From assembly GCA_963682055.1 (NCBI GenBank), contig OY821749.1, positions 2,778,336 through 2,842,335 of the forward strand: DNA of 64,000 nucleotides, read 5' to 3'. Positions 24,739-40,704 of the stretch are shown piece after piece; position 1 is the stretch's first letter; every line of letters begins with the position of its first letter. Below the pieces are notes generated by a model. It searched no databases, was not told where the DNA came from, and saw only the letters and a list, made by a program, of their open reading frames with translations. The DNA is from Primula veris. Its lineage: Eukaryota; Streptophyta; Magnoliopsida; Ericales; Primulaceae. A program made the position numbers and the translations under genes.

Positions 24739-27700
24739 ATGGAAGGTATTAATCTAATCTCCTCAACTTATTCCGACGACGAAGACGACGAGATCGAAGA
24801 TCACCACGGCGGAACCCTAATTCCTGACCCCGACGCGGCGGCGGAAGGGGACACACCGAACGTTGCAGATATTGCTATTGAAAATCAAAATTCAATAATT
24901 GACGAAATTTCTCCTCAATTTATAGTGCATAGGTCTAGGCCAGTAACACCTCAGCTAATTCAACAAAAAGTTAATACAATTGTTGATTATGGTCATGATG
25001 AGCTTGCCATGTCACCTGACCATGAGGTTTGTATTTTTTTTTTAATTAAAAAAATACAGTATATATATATATATATAGCTGAGGTACATTCTCTTCTTTA
25101 TGGACTACAAATATGCTATAGTCTTAGACTTATTTATATTTGCGTAGAAGTGGATTTAAAAGCGTTGGTGGATTGGATTAAAAACTATGATAAAGCAGCA
25201 ATAAGTTTGTTAAATGCGTGGGATAGCATAATTTCCTTATTAGAGTGGCTAAGTAGTGATTTTTGTCATGTTTGGAGGAAGCAAAACCATGTAGCTGACA
25301 TGCTTGCTAAATACGGGAGTGAGGGTATAAATTACACATTCACAAAAGCTTGTGAACTACCTTCGAGAGTATATGTGGTATTCGTTTTGGGTGTGTTAGT
25401 AGTAGTTTTGGGGGTATTAGTCGTTTCGTTTTGGGTGTATTAGTGTATTTTTTTGGAATTAGTAGTTTTGGGTACTGGTAATTTGGAGTATTAGTGAGTA
25501 TTTGGGTATTGGTTATATTGGGTTTGGGTATTACGTCTTGTCCTTATATGCATATAATAAATATGGATCATAAAAAAGATTACATCTTTTAAATTACACA
25601 TTCACAAAAGCTTGTGAAAACTACTTTCGAGAGTTTATGGACCTTACTGCATGGATAAAATGGGCTTGCGTAGTTTCAGGCTCAAATAAATACCGCAAGT
25701 TTATGAGCTCTCTTGCTTTTTACTTAGTTTATAAAACAAGTAGTAATGTTGACACTTGTAAATTGTTGTTTCTAAGTTCTGGCATATACACAGCATTATA
25801 TAAGCTGTCGTTTTGTAGTTTTTGTTGTTGTTACAGGAATGCTAGTTTGTAATCTGGGTAAGGTCCCGTTTGGTGCAATAAAATTGTGGGGGTGCTGTCC
25901 CTCTTGCTTAAAAAAAATATAGTGTATATGTGTGTGTATTATTTTAACTGGGTTTTTACTACTCATTGAATTAGGTGTGTTTAATTTTGTTTTGATTACT
26001 AGTATTGGATAGTAGTATTGTCTGTTTGCCGACTGCTTTTTTCTGAACTTTTATATTTAAATCAGTGTTGTAAAATGTGAAATCTTAACTAAAACGTTTT
26101 TACAAAAGCTATGCCAAAAGCGTAAAAAGCGTAAGCTTTTAGCGGCCGATAAAGCGGAAAAGCGAGCTTTTAAGCTTTTTTGGAAGCTTTGAATCGAGCT
26201 TTTATCCAGGTTTTCTACTACCAAGTGCGCTTTGTTAAAGCAGTGATTTATTATATGTACATTCTTTTCTCTGGGTTTTTTCTCATTGAAGTATGTGTGC
26301 TTAATTTTGATATGATTAGTAGTATTGGATAGTAGTGCTGCTTTTTCTTAACTTCTATATTTATATTTTTATGTGCGTGTATATGTATATGTATATGTAT
26401 GTATGTAAGTATACAGTTTTCTATCTGGAGTTTTACTCATTGAGTTGTGTTGGGTTCAATTTTGTGTTGACTAGTAGTTTTGTGTATTAGTGGTATTCGT
26501 TTTGGGTGTGTTAGTAGTAGTTTTTGGGGTATTAGTAGTTTCGTTTTGGGTGTATTAGTTGTATTTTTTTGGAATTAGTAGTTTTGGGTACTGGTAATTT
26601 GGAGTATTAGTGAGTATTTGGGTATTGGTTATATTGGGTTTGGGTATTACGTCTTGTCCTTATATACATATATTGTGGATCATAAAAAAGATTACATCTT
26701 TTGGATAACAATAACATGGTGATAGAGCAAATTATGATAGTAGAATACCGCTACGATGAAGTTGCCATGGCACGTGAGCCCAAAGTATATCTATGTTTAT
26801 GTATGTATGTATATATAATAGGTATGGTATGTATGAATGATTCTTCTATCTGGCCTCTATGGTTTTACTCATTGAGGTTTTGTGGGTTTAATTTTTTGTT
26901 GCTTAGTAGTTTTGGTGTATCAGTGGTTTCGGGTGTTGGTACTTCTGGAAGTTTTGGGTAATACTGGTAATTTGGAGGTATTAGTAGTTTTGGGATATTA
27001 GTAAGGTTTTGGTTATTAATAGTTTTTTCGGTATTAGCTATATTGACTATTGAGATTGGGTATTACGTCTTGTCCTTAGTCTTATACATAGAATGCGGAT
27101 CATCAAAAAAGCTTAATCTTTTTGATAAATTTAACATGAGGTATATACTTTTTTCTTTTTTGTATTAGTACTTACGAAAATTAGCTGTTAGTAGTTTAAA
27201 GTAGTTGAACGATATACTTTTAAGAAAAATGTATCAAAACCTTTACTTAACAAGGTTAATTTGTGCCTCGGAATTATAAACAAATTTATATTTAGTTGGT
27301 CGAACGAACACACAATTCACTCGAAAAGAAAAAAATATAAAAAAGGTATACTTATGATCATCTGCTAAACAGGCCCGTCTGCTTGTTCCATAAATAGAAT
27401 GTCTCTCTTAACAAGCTAAGCTTTTAGAAGACATTAATATGGTTTTAGAGTAGGTAATTTTTAGGGTTAGAAATTGCAATCCCAACGTATGACAATTAAC
27501 AAAAATTACACTGAAATATGCCACAGGTGACAGGAAGTGTTTATTATATTTTATTATATAATGCGCATTTCTGTACAAGTTTGGGGTTTTAAACGAAATG
27601 ATAGCACGTCATGTACAAATATCATGGAACATGCTAGGCGTAACATTGTGTATTTACAATATAATGTGGCAGTGACACGTTTGTAAATTTGAGTGACAAT

Positions 27701-30700
27701 TGGCTACTTTTGACGCATAGGGGGTTTCTTATATTAAATATTATTCTAGAACGTAATCATCTTAGGATTTTTTTTGCCACTAGGAAATTCAAACTATAAG
27801 ACATGATTTAAATTTCGTTTTTATTTGTTTTTTGCTTGGTGGAGAGTAAAGTGTTTGTTTGGTAAATTAACATGTATATGTTAACAGTTATAGGAAACCT
27901 CTATTTGTCTAGAGGTGGTCCAACCCCCAAAATGATATCACTCGCAGAGCAAATTTTGAACTTAGGTTCGTTTGTGAAAGTTAGCTTAACGGGTTAATGT
28001 ATGACTTGTTTGACTAAATTTCTCTCTTTTATGGTGTTGGTTTTTAGCAGGAAGAAGGGGTTGTGGCTACTCGTGTTGTCACAATTAAGACTCACCTTCA
28101 AATAACTAAAGGTATGTGATTTCATATTAAAACTATCCAACTTTAAAAGTATTGTAAACCTTACAGGGTGAAGGTGAAACTTCCTTGCCGGAATTTGATG
28201 TAAAAATTATTTTTAACTAATACCATGACGTTGTAACGTTTTTGTACCCAAGTAACATACTCCGAGACGTTGTTTTTGACAAATGAATGAATGTTTCAAA
28301 CTTTATACGAGACTGCCCTTCAATGTCATGAGTATGATTTATGCACTGGTCATTTTAAATTACGATGAGAAAAACTAGTAGCAATAGAGAGCTTATAAAT
28401 ATGTTTGATTCTATCAACAAACACTTTATGCACTACTTCGCATAATTTCCTGATTTTCTCCTTCCTGAACCAACTAACATATCATTGTAACTTATGATGT
28501 GTGACATAAATTCCTTATTGGTTGCATCTTACAATAAGATCTCAAAAAACAAAAATGAATTCAAATACAACTGTGACTTGGTTTTTTCTTACTTTCAAAC
28601 ACCTTCACTTTCTCCTGATTGACAGTTGCCTTATGTAGCTTCCTCCTTGTGGTCTAAATAATAATCTTGTGTGTGTTCATTGGACTTGCTCCTACTTTAC
28701 AAGAAGGCCTTCTTTTAAGCCTAATAAATTTGATTATGCCAAGGGTTAAGACAATTCTCGTATTTGAAGTTTAATTTTGACTGAATATTGACTCAATATT
28801 ACCATTATTGGTGACATATTTTGGGATTTTCATAATAAGAAAACATTGCATGTTAGTTTTCTTGTCATGGTTCTGTGACTACTTTGTGGATTTATGTCCC
28901 TTATTTATTTGTTAAATTTTATCTGTAGAAGAGAAAACGCTTCTCAGTGAGCATGCTCAGGTTTTATTTCCTGGCACTCAGGCAGATACACCAAAACAAG
29001 AACAACTGGACGGATCGGAATCTCAAGCGATGGACATTGATATGAATGAAAAGGAATCTAATGAAATTGAAGAACTAGACAAAGATTCTGTTGATGGAGT
29101 AACAGATGATGATCTTGTAGCCAAATTTCTTCCCCCGCCGCCACAGTCCATATGCTCAGATGCACAACAAGTATGTTATATTCAGAATTCAACTCTTTGG
29201 GTTTCTGTTTAGTAATTAGTATTAGATAGATGGTCCTGAATATTCATCAGAGATGGAAGCATCTGATAACCAGTCATCTGTTTTTTAAGTTACAAACAAT
29301 CCCCTCGTATACAATCTTAGTATTTCCCAGTTCAGCCAACGTATGCAAGCATCATTTATCCTTTTTGCTCTTGACACCTAACATTATAGATTTTATATCC
29401 AATTAACGAAATTCATTTTCTTCTTACAAAGTTTCTCAACTGAATTTTTTCAGGGAGACATAAGAAAGGGTACAGAAATAAAACCTTAAGACCAAGGAAC
29501 CTCATAAATTGAAAGGGAATCATCAATCATCTACACATAACAGCTAATAGACATATCTCCGGATTCTTACAATGAAACATCTTCATTGCAATTGAGTTTA
29601 GATGCATATAAACATTAAATTTTTATTGATATTTTTGGCTGAAACAAAGTACTTTGCTTTCCAGTGTCCCAGATATGCTATAGTCTTTGTTGGTCAGGTT
29701 AAGGTTTGAACTCCCTGGTATTTTGTCTGTTATGATCTTAGGATTCAGAATGCGGTTGAATGATTGTGTTGCTAAGCTTAAAAGTTAACACCAACTACTT
29801 AGTTTATTTGCTCTTGAACATTTTGACTAGTTTTAGGGTTCAAGCTTACTGTCCTAAATTTGATAGTTTGATTACTAATGGATTAAGGTTACCCGGGGCA
29901 TATAATTTAGTCATTTAGTTTAATGTTTACTTCATCCATGTATTTAGTCTTGAAGTTTGAGATAATTTGTTTTTAGTCTGCTCATTGGCACCAAGTAATG
30001 TGGTACAGGCGCTATAGTTGGACAATTGGAATTTTTTGTTACATTTGCCTTTAAGTTAGCAGTTTAAGGCTGCCAAGTGTATTTTTTTGAATAAAAAATC
30101 ACTTCCATAACCATGCAGTAACATGTTGTGAAAGCTTCCGATTCACCTTTTTCACTTCTTTCTTTTTCTTGTGCAGAATAAAATTGAAAAGTTTATTAAC
30201 CTTAAGCGGTTGGGAAGAACAAGTTTCAATGCTGAAGTGCGTAACAAGAAGGAATATCGGAATCCCGACTTCTTAAGGCATGCTGTGACATATCAAGATA
30301 TTGATGAAATTGGTTCCTGTTTCAGAAAAGAGGTATTTGACCCACATGGATATGACAAAAGCGATTTCTACGATGAAATAGGTAATAATGCTGCATATCT
30401 CCCTCCCTCTCTCTCTCTCTCTCTCATCATTTTGCTATATATTTTTTTTTTTGAAGAAACACAGATGCACACACTTGTGATTTTGCATCCACTATTAAGA
30501 AGAGGCATTATTGAAGTGATGTGTTATGTTTTCACTTCCATTTTGATTGAAAGGACATTCCTTGTTTCCTGCTCTTGCAAAAGTAATTACATGATAAAAA
30601 AAAAACAAGACATCATTGGCCTAATAATACTGTTACTGAGAAAGGATATATCTTTTTTTCCCCATCCTCTATACTACTGTTTTTTTCTTCTTCTTATTCT

Positions 30701-32170
30701 TGGTTGGTTTTATTGGATTGTCATGGTAAATATTGATAGAGATCTTACTCAAGTCAAGAAAAAGTTGCGAGGTGTCTTTCTTTTGCTTATAGTAAATGAA
30801 TGATTAATTTACTCATACTAATAAAATCTTTCACGGTAGATAAGACTCGGTTCATAAGATCTGCAACTACCTTCGTTTCTTGTTCGTGTAACTGGTCCCT
30901 TATCATAAACTGATAGCCCACCCAACATTTTCAGTGACAACAGATGGGTTGGTCATGACTGGTATTATGCATCATTGCCCTTTGAAGACGTACATTCGAT
31001 CACTCTAAAGACTTCTTTAGTTGTTTGCTGATCTAAATGCTTGTACATGGAATTTTATTTCTCTAGGGACTATTTCTGTTGAGCACGAATATCGATAAAT
31101 TTATGAGTTTAATTTTCCATATAGAGGCTGATATGAAGCGCGAAATGGAGCGGAAAGAACAAGAAAGAAAGAAGAATCAGAAAGTCGATTTCGTGTCAAG
31201 TGGCATACAATCTGGAGTTATTACTCCGTCACCAAAATTAAATATTCCAATTCCAGGTGTCTTAAAAATCACGTTTTAGATACAATCATTCAATTTTATT
31301 TCAGATAAATTGTGTCTTTTGTACAGTATTTGCTTTCTTCTCAGTTCTTACAATACATGGACATCGTATTGATAGATCTTTTGTCATCTTTTGCAGCTGC
31401 ACCCACTTCTCGGCCAGGTTCAGCTGTAGCTGATTCTACAACTAGGGATGGCAGGAATAAGAAGTCGAAATGGGATAAGGTTCTTTTAAGTTTGACAGAT
31501 AAAATTTGATTGCTATTATTGTTTTTTCTTTTTTACGTTCATCTGATCTTGGGAAATTTTGCATTTAAGGTGGATGGAGATCAAACAACGACTCATGCTG
31601 CATTGTTAACTGCTGCTAATGCTGGATCTGGATATACCGCTTTCGCGTAAGTTCTCATTTTTGTTGAAATATTGTATTCATTTGCTTATATATCCAGTGG
31701 TGGAAACTTGAGCGTACATCTACACGTACTTATGATTTGCTACTTGTTTGTCTTGGGACCTTTTTAGTAAATCTTCCCTGATTTATAATTACCTTCTACC
31801 TTCATTTATATTATATGGAATTGTAAGGGTACCAGAGAACCTTTGTTATGGTTTCCGTTGTTTTTGCTCTTTTGATTTTTGATAACTAGTTTTCAATAAT
31901 ATTATGGTTAAAATAGTTAAAATGCTAGCTAACTATGGGAAATCTTTAGCTGGCCTCCTAGAATTCGACGCAATTTGATTAGCTTTCCTAATTTTCAGAA
32001 GAAGGTAGCCTATACATTTTGTTGTTTGTTTTCTAAACTTGCAGCACCATCGTTTATTTCTGAAGAATTTGACTTATGTTGTATACCTGTGCTGCAGGCA
32101 ACAGAGACGACGAGAGGCAGAAGAGAAAAAATATACTAGTATTGAAAAGAGGATCGAAAGAAGATCATAA
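24739..32170 (+). CDS. HCNGP: HCNGP/SAP30BP-like transcriptional regulator, eight exons
   Basis: A 386-residue nuclear protein of the HCNGP-like family. The animal member SAP30BP is linked to transcription and splicing; the plant role is not established. Exons: 24739-25026, 28051-28111, 28929-29170, 30177-30381, 31125-31256, 31397-31479, 31570-31646, 32098-32170. All junctions are GT-AG and phases agree throughout. In order: acidic N-terminus (YSDDEDDEIED), VDYGHDELAMSP, FLPPPPQS, then the conserved core NKIEKFINLK...SFNAEVRNKKEYRNPDF...FDPHGYDKSDFYDEIEADMKRE, a KKSKWDK motif and the basic end QQRRREAEE. Exon 2 has a tandem TAGCAG acceptor that could add one glutamine. Intron 1 (3,024 bp) contains repeats and a LINE fragment. 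Exon 1 and the start follow a normal leader. Confidence 0.93.
25075..25365 (+). pseudogene. RNase H domain relic of a LINE, inside intron 1 of the HCNGP-like gene
   Basis: Translated in the frame of exon 1, the intron reads AEVHSLLYGLQIC...VEVDLKALVDWI...WRKQNHVADMLAKYGSEG. This is the C-terminal half of the RNase H (RVT_3) domain typical of plant non-LTR retrotransposons, with the HVAD motif. The N-terminal half and the reverse transcriptase are absent. It happens to be open with exon 1 because no stop intervenes. Confidence 0.75.
25376..27125. repeat. Segmental duplications within intron 1 of the HCNGP-like gene
   Basis: A block of about 215 bp at 25376-25595 recurs almost unchanged at 26487-26705. 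Shared runs include GTGGTATTCGTTTTGGGTG, GGTACTGGTAATTTGGAG and TACGTCTTGTCCTTATAT, ending in AAAAAAGATTACATCTTTT. A third, looser copy is at about 26900-27125. A second module (TTTTACTCATTGA plus TAGTAGTATTGGATAGTAG or variants) occurs near 25950, 26275, 26430 and 26865. Confidence 0.8.
26703..26792 (+). pseudogene. Decayed duplicate of the 3' end of exon 1 (HCNGP-like gene)
   Basis: Translation gives IVEYRYDEVAMAREPK followed by GTATAT. The true exon end encodes IVDYGHDELAMSPDHE followed by GTTTGT. The match covers the most conserved motif of the family N-terminus and sits directly after a duplicated intron block, so an exon-intron segment appears to have been copied. No good splice acceptor precedes it, so it is probably not used. 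Confidence 0.6.
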
Positions 32171-34059
32171 ATCACTTATTTTAAATTTTGAGAACCAAGG
32201 GTGTTTTCCCCCTACAACTTAAGTCGATGAGTTGGAGAGAGATCAGAGATGGGAATTCAATGTATACCAACATTTTTCTCGGAGTAGAGTGCTTAATTAT
32301 TGTTCAGATAATTTTTTTAAACTGAGTTAGAATAGACAGTTGTAGTTTACAACTCTATTTAGAGAGGTACTTTTATGTGGGAGCAAAACCACGATAACGA
32401 AGAACCTATATTAAAGTGTTCTATTTTGATGTAATTTTATATTAAAATTTTCAATACCAATAGTGTATAAATAATTTTATTTAAAAGTGCAGTTTTTATA
32501 TTTAGGACATGCTAATATCTTTTTAAAACTTACAACATTAATTGTATGATTATATTGGGTTAAATATATATTTATACACCTAATTATCATTCTTTTGCAT
32601 CCCAAATCAGCCATCTTTATGATTTTGTAATGCCAACTTATATTTACTTTTGATCAAGTACTAAAAAAGGGTTATTTGGCAATAACCTTCCATCGTTAAA
32701 CAATAAGCCTCCGTCGCTGAAAAATAGAGGACAAACAAAGACAAACTACTATATGCGTATTTGGCAATAAACTTTGCGAAGAACGAAAGTATCAGACCCA
32801 CTAAAATAAAGTCATTGTATTCTGAACTGTCGAAAAGACAACGATAATGTGACTTATGTTGAACGACCTATCTTTCTTCTAAAATGGGATGCTTTGTTAA
32901 CTGATTTTTTTGAAGTATTTTGGGAAGTCATGTTAAAAATTGCGGCAACTGTCCTCTGTTATGAAGTGGTGCATCCGTGCTCTACCATTTATAAAAAAAC
33001 TACTAAGTAGTCGTGTTCATCGACATCGACTACAAAAGTAATCTTGATTTTAGAAGTCCTTATCCTCTTTTAATCCTGAAGCAGCCTCGCTCCCATACGA
33101 CACTAAACTCTAAAGGTAACAGAAAAGTTCTTCGATAATATTCACGCATATACACTAGCAAGTTTATGAGTATTCAAAGTGTTCTAAAAAACGATTCTAA
33201 TCATTAGTCGAAGCCTAAAAGCCTATCAGATAATGTAAGATTACTACGATTAAGCGAAATTAGCTGGAATTAAGCGATAGCTGACCAATCTAAGTCCGTC
33301 AGCCTTTTAAAACACCGAATATACATGTATTACATATTTTATATTATGTCCATAAATATAACTCATTAACAGCATTCGCATCATTTTTTTCATCATTCTC
33401 CTTTAATTTGAAGTGAAATACATACTTTATTTGCTTTAACAACTCATTTTATTATAGTAAAATATACCAGTTTTCCTATCACTTACCTCGTTTTTTTTTA
33501 ATTGATTTATCTCTTTTATCAAAAAATTTATTATCATTTTACACTTGCATATATTTGGAAATGTCATAAAGTATGAAAGTCTTTATTTTAATATTATAAA
33601 TTTATAAGAAAATGAAGCATTATCTTGTATATAACGGAACCAACGCCTTAATATAAAAATAGGAGAACACGTAATGAATTTAATGCAAAGCAATTCTTGT
33701 GATAACATCTCGAGATATAATAGAATTATACAGTTTGGTGATTTCAAATATTCCATCCCTATTCTCTATTCCTTTCGTTTCCATTTGTTTATTTTATCCA
33801 AACAAAAATTCTAAAAAATTTAAATTTTTTTTATACAATTACTATAATACATGTATCAATACATTCCAATAATTATTTTTAAAAGAAAATGCACACGTAA
33901 TTTATTTTGGAATAAATGTATAAATTAGTGTAAATAAAACATTAAATCTTAAAAAAATTGTCTAAAACAATATTATGTCCACATATTTTAAAATTTGAAT
34001 ACAATATAATATAAAAACTTGTAAATTTGTGAAACAAGTTATGAAAATAAGGAAGAAGC
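32171..34059. other. Intergenic, no gene seen
   Basis: AT-rich DNA downstream of the HCNGP-like gene. A stretch at 33190-33310 has repeated GATTAAGCG-like motifs that may be an old transposon relic, not assignable. Confidence 0.4.
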
Positions 34060-34200
34060 CACGAAAGAGGACGAAAAAACCCGGTCTGGTTAAGTCCAAA
34101 AAATAAAAAGACCGAAACCGAAAAAAACCGAACCGAAAAATATGTTCGGTTTCAGTTTTGCTAAAAACCGAACCGAACCGAACCGAAAACGAAACAACAA
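34060..34200. repeat. GGTTCGGTTTT-rich dispersed repeat, copy 2 (reverse orientation)
   Basis: Runs of ACCGAAACCGAAAAAAACCGAA and AACCGAACCGAACCGAA are the reverse complement of the copies at 24270 and 61405. It ends about 40 bp before the telo-box of the RPL11 promoter. Confidence 0.65.
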
Positions 34201-34238
34201 AGGGGTAGTTTGGTAAATTGAACATCCCCATCCAAAGT

Positions 34239-34252
34239 AACCCTAAAACCCT
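34239..34252 (+). promoter_or_regulatory. Telo-box (AACCCTAAAACCCT) of the RPL11 promoter
   Basis: A double AACCCTA motif lies about 100 bp upstream of the start codon. Telo-boxes are established promoter elements of plant ribosomal-protein and other translation genes, usually close to the transcription start. Confidence 0.75.
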
Positions 34253-34260
34253 ACTTTTTT

Positions 34261-34281
34261 TTATATATATATATATAAATA
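34261..34281 (+). promoter_or_regulatory. TATA-rich core promoter of RPL11
   Basis: An alternating TA stretch follows the telo-box directly, and a CT-rich then purine-rich leader follows to the ATG at 34340. The short alternating tract could also be a simple repeat. Confidence 0.5.
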
Positions 34282-34339
34282 TACCAGTCTCTCTCTCTCT
34301 AAGTAAGAAAGAAAGAAAGAGAGAAAGAGAGAGATAGAA

Positions 34340-37752
<3,413 letters not shown>

Positions 37753-39064
37753 TCAAGATTATCCAAGTCTATGGTTATTTGTGTAATTGTTTTAATGTCA
37801 GAAATGTTGTTGCAGTTTCTCTTTTAAAACCAGTATTGATATTTTTGGAATTTCCAAGGGTCGGAAGCAAGATTTTGTTCATTAACTTTTAATGTGTTAG
37901 ACCACCATCTGTTAGCCTTTTTAATCGAATCTTCGCCTTGTTTGGCCCTTCTGTTTTTCTTGTTATTGTTTTGTTCTTGCTAGTACTCGTTTTTGTGCTT
38001 GTTGAGAAAGAAGGTTGTCAATTGGTAGTACCTACTAGTACTCGTTTCTTTAAATCTCAACACTTCGCAATAACTTTTATTGATAGGTTTAGTGTATTTA
38101 GTGTATTGCCATGAATTTGAAGTTTTTTTTTTTTAAATCTAGGCATTGAACATTAGTAATTCAAATGAAAATTTGTTATTTGTAGGCGACTGAATCAAAT
38201 AGGTGTAAAATATCAAAGTCCAAGGTTTATTTGGTTATGAAAAACAATATTGGATTTGTTTTTGGTTATGGAAAGCGTGTTAATTTTAAGATATGAAACA
38301 CGGTCTTGGATTATTTTTGCCTTTTTGGTTATGAAATGTGATATTGCCATATTGGATTACTCTGTTTTTCATCTGGATATTTTTTGTCTTCTACTTCCAT
38401 TAATTTTAATTTCTCAATATCACGATTCGCACCAAGTTTTATTTTCTCAAATTTATCCTTTATTTTGATACATAACAGATGGTGGAGCTTAATTATCTCT
38501 TTGGAAATAAATAGCTGTTTGGTCTGAAATCAAATACTACCGTTGCTGTATGTTGTTAGATTATGGGTACTATACTATTACGGAGTATTTTTCTCCTAAT
38601 ATTTGGATTCATGTAAATAGCAAACACTCCGACTTTTTATCTTTAACTATTATTTCTGCTGAAATGCGAATTTAACAATCGTAAAGATGTTCTGCACTTC
38701 TACTTCTATTTTTTTTTCTAGTAAGAATGTGTTTTACGGGTTTGTTTAAAACAATAGTTCGGGTCTGAAAATAAATGTGTTCTTATGATCACTGCTCATG
38801 CACCATCTTGCTAAATTTTTTGTTGCATTTTCTGGAAACTGATACTTTTTCTGTTGTGACTTTAGTATTTAAGGTCCTCCGACTTCGCGAAAAAATGGTA
38901 AAAATCTGTAAAGTCGGTTTTGTTTGTCTCCAGTGAAGTGTCGTTTTGGAATTTAGGTGCTTATAATGTAGCCGTGTTCAGTGTCCAGGGAGAAAATTTG
39001 CACATAGTTGTATTGCTTATAATTCCAGCAGATACTAAATTGTTTGGCCATATTCTGTGATTCT
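37753..39064. other. Intergenic, 3' flank of RPL11
   Basis: No gene seen. The first few hundred bases should hold the 3' untranslated region of RPL11. Confidence 0.45.
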
Positions 39065-39073
39065 GTGTAGATA

Positions 39074-40328
39074 TGGGAGGGGCTAAATTCACTTTAATGC
39101 ACTGTGTTTTCCCTATTATTTGGTTTAGTGTGCCATATTTCGAAAATGTTAATTTAGTGCATACATATTCTTTAATTTAGTGATCCGAGTTTACAAAATT
39201 TTGATATAGTGACCTCAGTTAATTAAAAAAATTTGATTTGTGACCTAATTAACTTCACAAGTTCAAAAAAAATTACAATACAACTCACATAGTTTAGATA
39301 TTAATAAACTAGTCGCTGATTTGTTGAAAGTAGCAAAATTAACTTTTTACGGTTTTTCTTAAAAGACATGTTTCCAAATAAGCAACTTTTCTTTTTCTTT
39401 TTTGATTTTTTTAATAAAAAAACAAATATTTTTTTCCTAATAAAGTAGTTTATATTAAAACAATAGATGTTTTTTCTGATAAGATTAATTTTTTTCCCTT
39501 TTACAGATAAAATTATGTCTCAAAATATTTTTTAAAAACTGTTTACTTATGAGAAATTTCAATATAGAGGAAAAAACGACTTTGACGACAATCTTTTTCT
39601 TCAATAAATTCTTTGCTTGGAGAAAGCAAGCTTTTTTTGGGAAACGTGAAATATTTTGAAAAGAGAATATTATATGAAACAAATTTCTTAGAGAATAAAA
39701 CATTTCTATAAAAAGAATAAAAATCTGCTCGTAGTGTTTATAAAAACTAGTAGTTTTTTTTGTAAAGTTAATCAGTATATTTCACATATTTTGCTTAAAT
39801 ATTAAATAAAAATATATCGTCTTAAAAGTCGTTTTTTTCTATATTAAAAATTTGTTAAGTAAACAATTTTAAAAAATATGTTTGAGACATAATTTTATCG
39901 GTGAAAATGAAACAAATTCAGTAATCTTATCAAAAACATATTTTTTTTTCAAGAGAAACTCTCACTTTTTTGGGAAAAAATATTTAAAACATATTCTTTG
40001 AAAGAAAATTTGTTTATTTGAAAACGTGTTATTTTAAAAAAAAATGTTAAAAGAGTTAATTTTGTCTCTTTCAACAAATCAGTGACTAGTTTATTAATTT
40101 CTAAACTATGTGAGCTAGATTGCAATTGTTTAAAACTTGTGAAGTTAAGTAGGGTCACCAAATCAATACTGTTTAATTAACTGAAATAACTAAATCAAAA
40201 TTTTATAAACTGAGTTACTAAATAAAAGAATATGTTAAGTTGAATACATTAAATCAATATTTTCGAAAGTTCGTAGCCTAAAACAAATAAAAAGGAAAAA
40301 CACAGGACAGTAAAATGAATTTAACCCC
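39074..40328. mobile_element. Mutator-like foldback element with 9-bp target-site duplication
   Basis: GTGTAGATA flanks the element at 39065-39073 and 40329-40337, the 9-bp duplication expected for Mutator-like transposons. The left end GGGGCTAAATTCACTTTA and the right end, reversed, GGGGTTAAATTCATTTTA match. The inverted match continues through the element (for example AATTTAGTGATCCGAG / TTACTAAAT, and ATTATGTCTCAAA / TTTGAGACATAAT near the centre). The arms are about 600 bp long with almost no unique middle. There is no transposase, so it is non-autonomous. Confidence 0.85.
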
Positions 40329-40337
40329 GTGTAGATA

Positions 40338-40704
40338 GGCTAGCAACGTAGTTACCGAGTTAGGGTAGTTGATGCATATAATGCACATTACCTTCTATGC
40401 TATTTTCGATTCACAATTTTTTAAGAAAGGCAAACTTCCACCCAATGAACAACAAATCCAGCAAATAGAGTTGCAGATGACCTATTCAGTATTTTCTAAC
40501 GTTCCGTGTTCAATATCATGGCTTTCAAATTCTAAAAACCGAAGTGCAATAATAAAGTTCCCTCTAAAATGAATTAATTGATTGCCAATTGAAAATGGGA
40601 ACTAGTTCATTTGCAGGTTATGATAAGGAAAGGAAAGAACCACAACAGAATAAAACAACAATACCAAGAAAAAAAAGTTGGCATTTTTGTCACCGTAAAT
40701 GAAA
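40338..40704. other. 3' flank of the Rho-N gene, nothing recognised
   Basis: Probably contains the 3' untranslated region of the minus-strand Rho-N gene. No other signal. Confidence 0.4.

Noticed and set aside
30382..30803. Open frame continuing from HCNGP-like exon 4
   Set aside because: A GT donor after GAAATAG and the conserved continuation at 31125 show this is intron.
33962..34231. 89-codon minus-strand frame
   Set aside because: Runs through the ACCGAA repeat and the RPL11 promoter; no coding evidence.
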